A DNA stretch of 18,239 nt from Aureobasidium sp. EXF-3400 (GCA_024195585.1 SWBL01000592.1:1-18239), one strand, 5' to 3'; positions 1 through 8,761 are shown, counted from the stretch's first letter. Notes: a model not told the origin generated them from the letters alone. Made by a program: numbers and translations.

Positions 1-709
1 TGAGGTCCACTACAAGGTGGTTTGGCAAGTGCTGTTTCGCTTGTTCAGACGACTCGAGCAACCTCCAAGAAGGCCTTTTATCGAGTACAGTCACCCTGCG
101 AACTCATTCGTAACGCTTACCTTGCATCAATGTTTACACAGTTTTGACGCCCCATAGCACGGCATGCCCGTAAGTCATGCTCTGCGATCGATCGCAGACA
201 ACTCGAACTATACCTTGGCGAGTGCGTATGTCTCTTCCCAATCCTTCCAAGGGTTCCATGTCCGTAGAGAGATTGCAATGATCAATAAGTGTTCGCGGTA
301 GATCCTGCAAGTGCGTGGTTTGATCGCGAGTTATCGGAAGCTGAGCATACACACCGGCACTATCGCGCGATGGTAGGGTGAACCTGCTTCCAGGAATAAC
401 CCGGAGGTTCATCAGGACTAGCACGCGCGACATGCTAGCAAGACATATACCTTGCGTCCTCTAGGGTACTTTCCACTATTTTCGAGATTGAAGAAGCTTA
501 CGAGGTGCGACGAGGGTTTTAGCATGAACGACACTATGTAAGAGAGGTACAATCACGACACAGAGTGCTCGTAATTATAACAGCAAAATCACTGGTTGCA
601 ATGTATGTCCATACCAAGAGAAACTTCCAGAAGCAATTTGCTCTGGAGTCCCAGACTAGCCAAAAACTATGGTGCACCTGAACCCTGACGTGGTGGGAAA
701 CTTCCTCAG
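1..709. other. No recognised gene; upstream region of the terpene cyclase
   Basis: I recognise no gene family on either strand here. The best open frame is minus 433-134 (ATG start, 99 residues, ending VKTV). Its composition is not obviously random, and its start lies about 280 bases from the terpene cyclase start in divergent orientation, so it could be an exon of a neighbouring gene. I see no motif, signal peptide or membrane segment in it. No convincing TATA box or intron signals were found. Confidence 0.3.
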
Positions 710-2137
710 ATGCCATATAACACTGATCAGATCGACCTCGCCACCATCCGGGCGAAGCTTGATGACATTTTTGTACTTCAGAACAACTGGAGATGTTGCC
801 AAGTGAGTCGAGGTGCATCCTAAGTACCATATAGTGAAGCAAAAGAGCGAGGAGGAGTTATGCAAGTAGGTCTACCGTCCTCGTTATACTTCCCGCTGTG
901 CAGGGCAACAGCTCACGAAAGGCGAATAGAAGACTCGAATTGGATGTCAAAACCTCATCCAAAATCACCGACGCAGCCTTTCCCTATCTTGCTTCCGTGA
1001 TGCTTCCGAACTGTGCCTACCCAGAGCTCGAAGTGTGCTCCAAATGGATGATCTGGGTGAGTGAAGATAGCGAGGGTGAACTTAACCATGGAGTCTTCGT
1101 GGCTGACTTCTCAGATCTTTCTTTTCGATGACGGTGCGTATGATGACTGTGGTCGTACTTCACGACTAACTCTCCTGAGAATTTGACAACGGCTGTCTTC
1201 GATACGATGCAGATGCCGCCAAAGCGCGACTGTACAGGCTCAGAGCAACTATGGAAGATGATGCATTCCACCATGAAGCAGACGAGATGATATGCATACA
1301 TCTCGAGATCTGGAAGAGCTACCAAGCAGAAGGTACTATGTCCAGGCCTTGTTACGCATAGTATTGGTGGATACTGATCGGAAAGAAGGACTCCGCCATA
1401 GGAAGAACCTCAACCCAGAACAGGTACCGTGATGCTATGAACGGTTACTGCGACGGTGTACTTTAGCACGTGCAAAGCAGTAGCAGACAAGAAGTCCCTT
1501 CGCCAGAAGAATACCTGAATGTACGAAAGCTCTCTTCTGGGTGCGAACCGCTCTACGCGCTATTTGAGTATGTGATGATTGAAACTGGATACAACCCGAG
1601 ACTTGACCCGATCTAGATACGCCTATGGACTTGAACTGGCTAACAAACAAGTTTACGAGGCTTCCATCATGAAACTGGAAGCGGCATCCACTAAAATGGC
1701 TCTGCTGTAAGTGTCGTGATGATTCATGTCTGCCTCACCTGACTCTGACCGCCTTACAGGCACAATGACATGATATCATGGCAGAAGGAAAAGGTAAGTA
1801 AGTTTCGCATGGTCTTGGTCGTTGAACTCTAATTGTGAGTTTGTAGAACGAAAACGTACCTCACAACTACATCAACACGCTTGTCAAACACAGAGGCCTT
1901 AGCGAAACAGACGCACTCACGATCATGGTAGACATGTTCGCGACTGAGCACAGCCATCTTTCGGACAGTCTTGACGAGCTTGCCACGAAGAAGCCCGTCA
2001 ATCACCACAAGATGTATATTGAGGGCATCCTACGAGTCGCTCTCGCGAACTTGTACTGGAGCTAAGATTCTTCAACTCCAACTCTGTGCTGATGGATCTT
2101 GACAGATATCAGTTTTGAGTCCCGGCGTTACCTCTAG
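710..2137 (+). pseudogene. Class I terpene cyclase (sesquiterpene synthase-like), multi-exon, apparently inactivated
   Basis: Splicing short introns by eye gives a nearly complete class I terpene cyclase, the enzyme class that ionises farnesyl-type diphosphates with Mg2+ and cyclises them. Supported exons are about 710-865, 930-1056, 1115-1133, 1180-1332, 1402-1567, 1617-1706, 1760-1793, 1847-2061 and 2113-2137. Hallmarks occur in order: WMIW before the metal-binding DDEFDNG (1127-1191), an R-containing VRKLSSG stretch, FEYAYGLEL across the fifth intron, the second metal motif NDMISWQKE (1764-1790), and a C-terminal ESRRY. Length is about 330 codons, normal for fungal enzymes. Breaks: (1) the putative start at ATG 710 reads IRAKLDDIF and then runs into TAA at 821, while the continuing frame HPKYHIVK starts near 810; (2) an in-frame TAG at 1464-1466; (3) the last intron (2062-2112) begins CTAAG instead of GTAAG, so unspliced reading stops at TAA 2063. 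The N-terminus is the least certain part. The product cannot be predicted from sequence. Confidence 0.82.
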
Positions 2138-2832
2138 CTGCCTTACCAAACAGATGAGTCAAGGACTACACATCTACCTTTCCAGGAGCTTCACCAAGGA
2201 GAAATACGCAGGACCTCCGCGACGGGGTAGACTCCGTATCGATTACTTGGCTGTGGAGCTGGTTGGGAGAAAGTAGATCGATCTGAGATGTGATGAATCA
2301 GATGTACACACCTTAGATTCATCTCGTGGAAGCAACAATCGGACACGGGGGCTGTAGACAGATGGATTGTCCTAAAGGGCGTAGAAATCAATGACAGATC
2401 TACTGATTAGTTGATGAGTTGAACAATAGACAGAACATATGTCCCCGCTTTCTGTTTGCTTTGGATCCTATTGGAACCAGTCTGGAGGAACTTGAACGCA
2501 GAAGAGCCACGGCCTTGACCAAACGCCATAATCTTGTATTCGCTACTCACCAAGCTGCTCAGATACCTGAGCCACAGGGTTTGTCGCCGACCCGTATTTT
2601 CCTTCTACGCATCAGATGAAGTGTTGTGTCCAAGGCCGCGTCGTCGGCAGGTTGATGTGGTTCTTCCACGTGCCAAACATAAGTCTTAGCTGACCTATGA
2701 CTGATACTGTGTATTAGTTTCGTCTTGTCTCAATTCCTGTCTAGTAATTGTGTGTCGAATCGAATTTCTATGTGATCGCTCTCGTTCAAGAACTGTTTCT
2801 GGTCGCGGCTTCGTGATCGGGTAGGCCGATTG
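2138..2832 (+). other. Intergenic, no recognised gene
   Basis: The interval lies between the terpene cyclase remnant and the BAH-PHD gene. Open frames 2152-2276 (+) and 2419-2619 (+) are short and match no family I know, although the second has a charged, helix-like stretch (SLEELERRRATALTKRH). It could be a fragment of an old gene. I see no transposon ends or RNA gene. Confidence 0.3.
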
Positions 2833-2854
2833 ACGCGTTCACGCATACACGCGT
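2833..2854 (+). promoter_or_regulatory. Two ACGCGT (MluI cell-cycle box-like) sites upstream of the BAH-PHD gene
   Basis: ACGCGT occurs at 2833-2838 and 2849-2854, about 125-145 bases before the ATG at 2978, inside a CG-rich patch that runs to about 2880. ACGCGT is the known core bound by MBF/Mbp1-type APSES factors, which drive G1/S genes in fungi. Spacing and position suit a promoter element, but binding is an inference. Confidence 0.35.
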
Positions 2855-2977
2855 CTTTAACCGCACGCGCGACGCCGTCGTCAAGAGTTCGGTATCTCGT
2901 ACCTAGAATCACCAAGGTGGATTCCCTGCCGGTACACCGCGAGCGCAGGGTCGCTTTTGGCTGCCTACAAAGAGAAG

Positions 2978-4125
2978 ATGACTAGGAAGATTGATGGGAT
3001 CAATGAGCCATCATCGTCATCCAAGCGCAGAAAGTTTAAAAACAACAGCGCATCGAAAACCGTATCAATGGCGCAGACTCGCTCTACAGCTGGAAACGCA
3101 AAGCTACTGCGCTGGCTGGATCAAGCTGATAAGCAAGACGGACCCATTTTCAATGTTTTCAGCACTATCGTCCGCAAGGGCGCAAGAAGCTCACCTGATG
3201 TTTACGAATGTACCCTCAATCTGAACGGCAAGAACTATCTCGAGGCTAGCTACATTGTTGAGCCAATGAAAGCATGGCTAAGCATGACCAAGTACAGAAA
3301 CTTGTATGTTTCGTACCTAGCCAGCAATTCGAGAACTTCACTGACCCTGAATAGCACAATAGGAAACCAGACTCATTCTTGTGGAGATTGCATTTTTGTG
3401 AAGCCACAAGACGACTCCGATCGGGACTGGAAGGCTCAGGTCCACGAAGTCCGAGCTGCAGATGAACATCATGTCTTTCTTCGCTGCAGCTGGCTCGAAA
3501 ATCCTCAAGATCTACCTGAAGAGGTCCTTAGCACGCCGTCATACCACGGCAAGTTTGAATTGGTGCCGAGCAACAAGATGGACATCATCGATGCCTTGAC
3601 CGTGAACGGACCGCTGAAGGTCGCGTACTGGGAGGAGGCCAACGATGACGCGGACATGCCAGCACATGACGAATACTACTGGCGACAGACTTACAACCAC
3701 GACACCAAGGTCCTATCGGTGAGTAACTCATTCTTGGGGTTACGATCCGGAAACTGTACTGATTCTCGGAGCCACTGAGTCCGATCTGCGAATGCAGGCA
3801 GCCTCAGAATCCTGACCGTCTGATTATCAAATGCAGCAACCAAACCTGTGGGACATGGCTTCATGCTTCTTGTCTGGCCCAGGACGTTGTCCAACGTAGG
3901 AAAGGTCTAGAAGCGGAAGTCAACGGCAGACAACAGGCTCAGGAATCCGTTGACAGAGACCACACTCAGAGTGTCGACGATGCAGCAGCAGAAGACAACA
4001 CCACGATGGCCAGAATTGTGGCGTCAGAAGCCGAAGCACTCGAGGTCGTAATCACTGATAAGAAGACTGGCGACCAGACCGAGGAAGCAGTACATTGCTT
4101 GGTCTGCAAGCAGGTGGTCTTATGA
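2978..4125 (+). CDS. BAH domain and PHD finger chromatin protein
   Basis: Exons are 2978-3718 and 3772-4125, giving 364 residues. The 53-nt intron has GTGAGT at 3719, a TACTGAT branch site and a CGGAG acceptor. The N-terminus is basic and Ser-rich (SSSSKRRKFK), probably nuclear. Residues about 136-247 form a BAH domain: GDCIFVKP, HVFLRCSWLENPQDLP, YHGKFELVPSNKMDIIDA and YYWRQTY. A PHD-type finger follows with Cys253, Cys255, Cys268, Cys273, His278 and Cys281. The last Cys pair, in HCLVC (residues 356 and 359), sits at the extreme C-terminus after an insert of about 75 acidic and Gln-rich residues. BAH-PHD proteins are known in filamentous fungi as chromatin readers linked to heterochromatin and silencing; this copy's role is inferred. 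ATG 2978 is the first in-frame start; a later ATG at 3068 is possible. All diagnostic residues are present and no stop interrupts the model. Confidence 0.85.
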
Positions 4126-4412
4126 GGCCTTTGCAGCGAGCTGGTGCTAGGATGTGGTCAATGACAATATTTGATTTTGAAAGATTGTCTCAAGCTGTTG
4201 ACTCTGTAAAGGTAACGAGCTATTTGTTATTAACATGCGTTCCAGCCAATCCCAATCGTCAATCGGAGGTCGATGATAAGAACACGCTCACGTGTCAAGA
4301 TGGACTGCCATTAGAGGACAGGGTTGTGCAAACGGCGAACTCGAATCACTACGAGTGCGAATGCTGAACAGAATGGGCCGAACAGACAGCATCTTCCAGG
4401 TGGTTACATCCA
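4126..4412 (+). other. 3' flank of the BAH-PHD gene, no gene seen
   Basis: The interval follows the stop codon and probably holds the 3' untranslated region. A 90-codon frame at 4095-4367 overlaps the end of the BAH-PHD gene in another frame and carries no recognisable motif. I treat it as a shadow. Confidence 0.3.
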
Positions 4413-4438
4413 TTGATTGATTGATTGATGGATTGATC
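4413..4438. repeat. TTGA tetranucleotide microsatellite
   Basis: About four perfect TTGA units lie at 4413-4428, continuing imperfectly through GGATTGATCGATCA. The run abuts the 3' end of the LINE remnant on the minus strand, where it reads as an ATCA-type simple-sequence tail. Non-LTR retrotransposons often end in such tails, so it may be part of the element rather than an independent microsatellite. Confidence 0.7.
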
Positions 4439-4925
4439 GATCAGGCTACTTGGCTTTACAGCAAATCTATCAGCCGCCTCCTACTAGTTCTACCTTTTGC
4501 GTCTCTCTCTGCCCTTGTTCCATCTTAGTCTTCCCTTCCTCGTTCGTCCTTGCCTGCGTAGCGAAGCTTCCTGTCTTGCAAAGGAAGTAAAGAACCGCCT
4601 TCATCGCCGGGAGGTCGGCTTTCCACTTTTCCCTTGGTCCATCTACTGGTTGTCCAGTTCTTGGATCTTCCTAGGGGTTCCACTCCCCAAGCATATAAGA
4701 TAGGTCTCTTCACCTGTGTCCTACTGCCTGGATAGCGACCTGGCGATCCTCTTGTAGGAGCGGGCATTCGTAGATCACGTGAGTTATGGTTTCTCGTGTG
4801 GCTCCACATTCGCACCCTGCTGTATCTGATATACATCCGTTATACGCGGTGATTGACACCTGGTTGTTCGTAAAGATACAAAAGGCCTGCCGACCCGGAT
4901 CACCGCCGAACGAGGAACAATGATT
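4439..4925 (-). mobile_element. 5'-truncated LINE (Tad1/I-like non-LTR retrotransposon) 3' end
   Basis: On the minus strand the frame around 4900-4725 reads GRQAFCIFTNNQVSITAYNG and then the cysteine-histidine motif CECGATRETITHVIYECP. That C-x-C-x8-H-x4-C pattern is typical of the region after the reverse transcriptase or RNase H domains in fungal Tad-like LINEs. Further on, after an in-frame stop at about 4730 and shifts of frame, the C-terminal landmarks SYMLGEWNP, PAMKAVLYF and FLCKTGSF still match this family. Only the last part of the polyprotein is present, so the copy is truncated at its 5' end, as is common for LINEs. Stops and frameshifts make it inactive. The nine bases GGATTGATC occur at 4430-4438 and again at 4926-4934 and may be the target-site duplication. 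Confidence 0.7.
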
Positions 4926-4947
4926 GGATTGATCACGCAGGTGTCGG

Positions 4948-6465
4948 TCAACTCTCGTCGTGGCGTATTTCCATGCCCAGACACTCCATACACAGATGTC
5001 CACCACCGAACTCCTCCTTGCCATAAATGTCCATGGCATTCGCCTTTTCGGCGGCATCGTAGTCGCAGCATATCAACTCTCGGTTGGTTGGGCGAGAGTT
5101 GCGAAGGGCCGCAGCTCGGAGATCAGAGATGCGGCGTCGCTCCTGGACTTCTTCGGCGCTGGTAGTCGATTGCCGACCATCGAAAGACGCATCTGACAGG
5201 TATGTTTGTCGGCACAATAGGTCATGGTGTGGTGGTAGCGCCTGTGACTTGGCGACGCGAGTTGAATGCACGGAGTCGATAGCTGGCGATTGCGGCGTAT
5301 CAGGTCGTTGAGTAACATGAGCATCTGAACCGACACTGTCCACGGTATTGCAAGGTCTCTTGGTGTGGCGAAGGTCGGCATACACAGCATCACGCTGCTC
5401 CGGTTCCGGATCCGGCGCAGATCGTTTTCTCGGACTTGCGCTCCGTCCTCTACCAGCCTGTAAGATCTTATTGATGGCCTCTCTGCCCAAAAGTCTGTCC
5501 TCCTCTTGGAACCTCCCGCTGATAGGATCTTTGCTTTGGATTCGGACAAGACGGGGCGCGCCAGCTTCGAGGAAGTTTTTGATACGGGGAAAAAGAGTCC
5601 AGGCAAACCGAGCAAGGAGGAACTGCGGTGCGACATTCTGCGGAAGCTTTACAGGCTTATTGTGGTGTTGTGAGCCATAGTGTGCCGTCACTTCCATGAA
5701 GTGAGCAACCCATGTCCCGCGCTTGGGCGCAAACACGAAGAGGCCGGCATCAAAGGCTCGATGGCGGCTACAGCTCATGGCAAGCGCGTTGGCGAGATCG
5801 TCGGTGATCAGATCGCCAGACAAATCTTGACGGTCGTTGTAGCGTTGCATGCGATTCTTGTGGAACCATTCCTGAGCGCTTCGCGGACAGATGTGGGCTC
5901 TGTCCAGGCTGTCTCCCTCTCCTGTGAGGATGCATGTCCGGTCGCGGGCGACAACTGCAGCGGACACGTTTGACACCGACGGTGTGCCCATGAGCTGTTC
6001 TTGTGGCTCTGGATCCGCTGTAGTCACCCACGGTTGCATCCACGCAGGGAAGGAGTCAGCGTCGTGTGGGTAGCGCCAGTGGTCAAAGCTGACGCATACG
6101 GGGTACGTGTAGGGTTGCGGTTGCGTTTGCGGTTGCGGCTGGGTGTCGTAGACGCGGTCCGGCGAGGGGACGTGAAAGTAGTAGACGGCTGGCAAGAGAA
6201 TTGGGTTGTCCTTCAGGTCTAGCCGCTCAAGCCCGGTCTTATCTTTGCTGAGGAATCCATCAGTAGCATTGCATGCGATGATGGCGCACGCCAGGAGCGC
6301 AGTCTCGTGACACAATCCGCCAGACGGGGAGTCCCACGCCCATAGACTGAACAGATCATTGTCGCCGAGTTGATCTTGATAGGCAGGGTGTTTGAACAAT
6401 ATCTTGTTGCGCTTCTGGTGGAAGTAGGCCTCTTGTTGAGGTGCTCCGAACGGCTCTCGAAGCAT
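4948..6465 (-). CDS. Fungal HNH-domain protein (HNH_2 / PF13391-like)
   Basis: The uninterrupted frame encodes 505 residues. The N-terminal part (about 50-145) matches the region preceding the nuclease fold in fungal HNH proteins, with ALLACAIIACNATDG, ILLPAVYYFHVPSPD and PVCVSFDHWRYPHD. The HNH fold spans about 171-255: VVARDRTCILTG, DRAHICPR (His191), DDLANALAMSCSRHRAFDAG (Asn226, His235) and FVFAPKRGTWVAHF. The three catalytic-type residues are present, so a folded domain is likely. Whether it cuts DNA is unknown, because few fungal members have been tested. A Pro-Gln repeat lies at about 108-119. The C-terminal tail ends with paired cysteines (ICCDYD, LCMECLG). The start is ATG 6465. An upstream frame (to about 6688) would join if a 34-nt GT-AG segment at 6484-6517 were spliced, but that is too short for a usual fungal intron. 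The stop codon lies close to the LINE remnant, so the extreme C-terminus could have been altered. Confidence 0.8.
   Translation of the reverse strand: MLREPFGAPQQEAYFHQKRNKILFKHPAYQDQLGDNDLFSLWAWDSPSGGLCHETALLACAIIACNATDGFLSKDKTGLERLDLKDNPILLPAVYYFHVPSPDRVYDTQPQPQTQPQPYTYPVCVSFDHWRYPHDADSFPAWMQPWVTTADPEPQEQLMGTPSVSNVSAAVVARDRTCILTGEGDSLDRAHICPRSAQEWFHKNRMQRYNDRQDLSGDLITDDLANALAMSCSRHRAFDAGLFVFAPKRGTWVAHFMEVTAHYGSQHHNKPVKLPQNVAPQFLLARFAWTLFPRIKNFLEAGAPRLVRIQSKDPISGRFQEEDRLLGREAINKILQAGRGRSASPRKRSAPDPEPEQRDAVYADLRHTKRPCNTVDSVGSDAHVTQRPDTPQSPAIDSVHSTRVAKSQALPPHHDLLCRQTYLSDASFDGRQSTTSAEEVQERRRISDLRAAALRNSRPTNRELICCDYDAAEKANAMDIYGKEEFGGGHLCMECLGMEIRHDES
6113..6140. repeat. TTGCGG hexanucleotide repeat inside the HNH gene
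   Basis: About four units of TTGCGG or TTGCGT lie inside the HNH coding region. On the minus strand they encode a Pro-Gln run (QPQPQTQPQP) between the N-terminal domain and the HNH fold. The units are six bases long, so slippage would change length without shifting frame. Confidence 0.75.
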
Positions 6466-7318
6466 CGTGCACAGTTGTACGGACTAGAGAATTGTTGGTG
6501 ACATGTGTGTATCTTACAATGAGCAGATGCCGGCGAATGTCGCAGGTCGTTGTTGCTGTGGAGACTGCCGCGCATGGTCCAAGCGTCGTCCTCGAGATGT
6601 TTGGCAAGAAACATCGACGACGGCCTACGATCGCGACAAGAGTTTGCGGTACAAGATGCAAAACCCTACAAATTTCATCTCTGATCACTTTTCTTGTACT
6701 AACTTCTCTGGTAGTTTGTTAAGGGCAATATATCACTTGAGGATATAGACGTCTGGTGGGATTCGCCGGACTATCAGGGAGCTTTCGCTTAGCGACCGTG
6801 AGGGCGTGTTAAAGCGAATAGAGTAAATGGGATCGTCCTCTTTCAAAGTTACAATGATGAAACTGATCCAGCTTGCCAAGGATGCTGTCGGATTCAATCC
6901 TCTCAAGCCAACGTCGTTTGCGATGATGATGATGATGGCCTTCATCTACCACATTATCCTGCATTGGTGTCGGCTTAGGTCTATTCCTCGGACACGCACA
7001 CCATCCTACCCGATCTGTATAATGTCCTCAATATCCAGTCTGCTCAGCGTTTCATCCCTTCCTCTCTCTCACAGACCTCCATTGAGGGAGCTGCCGCTCG
7101 ATTGTTGTTTTGTTCTTGGGTTATGGCTCTGATATCGCAAAAGACAAAGAAACCACTCAAGTTATGTTAGCGTTTTCTTCTCAAGTTCTCCTAGGAATGT
7201 ACAACTGACCCGTTGTTCTGATTCAGTGATCACTCAAGAATAATTGAACTGGTCATAGGATGGATCGAGGGTAGGTCTTTTACTGGGGGCTAAAGTTTGC
7301 AAAAGAACTAGCAACGTC
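6466..7318. other. Non-coding or unrecognised region upstream of the HNH gene
   Basis: The stretch should contain the HNH promoter and possibly an N-terminal exon (see the HNH entry). A GAT microsatellite of five units lies at about 6922-6936. The plus frame 6827-7132 contains that repeat and low-complexity serine-rich sequence and is not convincing as a gene. Confidence 0.35.
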
Positions 7319-7747
7319 TCATCCAACAAACAAGCCGACTCTCTCAGCAGCCATCACACTAAACAATGTGGCGATTAGAGTCGTCCCTACGACTGAGAAG
7401 GCGCAACCCATCGCGATCAAGAACGTTGGTTTCCGCAGATTGGAGGAAGGACTCGGTTCCCACCACATGAGACTGGTGACCGAGAAAGCCATGATAGAGA
7501 AGAAGCTGGCAAAGAATCAGAGTAAAGGATCCTTCGCCTTCCCAAAGTTTCTGTCCCAGGTAGTTTGTAGCAGATTGGAGAGAAGAATCAGCGTAAGATT
7601 GACGCTCATGAAGATAGTCATATTGAACAGGTTGGACAGAAATAACATGGTAATGCCTTTAAGTGTGTGGGGCCACGCCTGAGGAGATTGATTCGTTGTC
7701 TGCGTAGAGACTGACACTGCTCGTGTTGGAGCAGAATCTATTGTCAT
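7319..7747 (-). pseudogene. Short integral membrane protein frame with one internal TGA
   Basis: A minus-strand frame runs from ATG 7747 to TGA 7319 (142 codons) and is interrupted only by TGA at 7517-7519, codon 77. The frame is the same on both sides, so this is a nonsense change, not a frameshift. The head is polar and Ser/Thr-rich (residues 1-30). Hydrophobic segments follow at about 31-60, 78-96 (FFASFFSIMAFSVTSLMWW) and 109-131 (FLIAMGCAFSVVGTTLIATL). The shared hydrophobic pattern on both sides of the stop suggests one former membrane protein. TGA would come from CGA (Arg) by one transition. I do not recognise the family. It may also be a fragment of a larger protein whose other exons are lost or not seen. 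Confidence 0.45.
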
Positions 7748-8761
7748 TGCAGGTCGGTCAGGAATTCGCTTTGCCAGAGGTGAAAGAACAAGCAAAAAGG
7801 TAAAATTGAGTGTTCGAGGTCGGACGAAAGCAGTGACATAGGCTGATTGCTAGGAGGGTTCAACGAAAGGCGATAGATACAAAGTCCTGCTTGATCCATG
7901 GTATATGAGGAGTATGCACGGACACAAAATAAATCGACTCCATCGTGGCGTACGGGATCCGCCAAGGTATTCAGATATGTATGTGATCGATGCAGAAGTA
8001 GTTGCACTAGTCACAAAACTGCTCAAGCAGCTTCAAATCCTTTACTAGCAACTGCCATTTCTATGTGGCAATGCGTTTCTCTTGACGAACAGATAGGGAA
8101 CATGTGATAGCCGAGTGATCATGTAGGCCCACCCGCTTGAGCATGAAATGGTGGCATCGGCCGAGGAATCTTGGGGGCCGTGCACCACGCCACGTGGACG
8201 AATTGCTCAACATGAACAGAGCATGAGTGCAAGACTCAGCTTGAAGGTCAGATGGAGGCGACGGCCACACGGGAGGCCAGAAGACTCACGTTCCGGAGGA
8301 GCGTTGTGACGGACACGCTGGTTGGATCTTAGTTCCTGAGTGGCAGGATCTCCCAGACGTTGCATAGTTCTCTTAAAATGTCGCCCGCAGTTTTTATGGC
8401 GGACAGAGTAAACCGAGTTCTGGAGCTGCTATGGTGATATGTTTAGACAGACCCATCACCGATGACCGTGCATGCTGCTCGCTTGTCTTGACTATATACC
8501 GCAAAGCATTGCTTTGCGTGAGCTTGAGTTGCTTCTGTCCCGTTACAGAAACCACAGTGGCGAGCAAAACACCATCCTATCCCACGTCCATTGCGCGATC
8601 GTAGTCTGCGAACTTCGAAGTGCTGATGGTCGTACTTGGCTACGTTACGATCTTGTCGTAACGATGATCATGGCGGTAGCGATGTATCGAAACCCAAGCA
8701 GGGTCACTGCACTAATATGTGTGCTCGAGAGTGAACACCAGGGGTCACGTATACCGAGTAG
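7748..8761. other. No recognised gene
   Basis: Open frames here are short and overlap on both strands. The longest is plus 8472-8858 (128 codons, ATG start), which has no motif, and its 3' third runs through an AT-rich palindromic patch. I see no intron signals or mobile-element ends. Confidence 0.3.

Noticed and set aside
4095..4367. A 90-codon plus-strand frame following the BAH-PHD gene
   Set aside because: It overlaps the end of the BAH-PHD coding exon in another frame and carries no motif; probably 3' flank.
5073..5680. Long minus and plus frames of 110-187 codons inside the HNH gene
   Set aside because: They are shadows of the HNH reading frame, which has the recognisable domain.
6827..7132. 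Plus frame with a run of methionines (MMMMM)
   Set aside because: The run is just the GAT microsatellite read in one frame, and the rest is low complexity.
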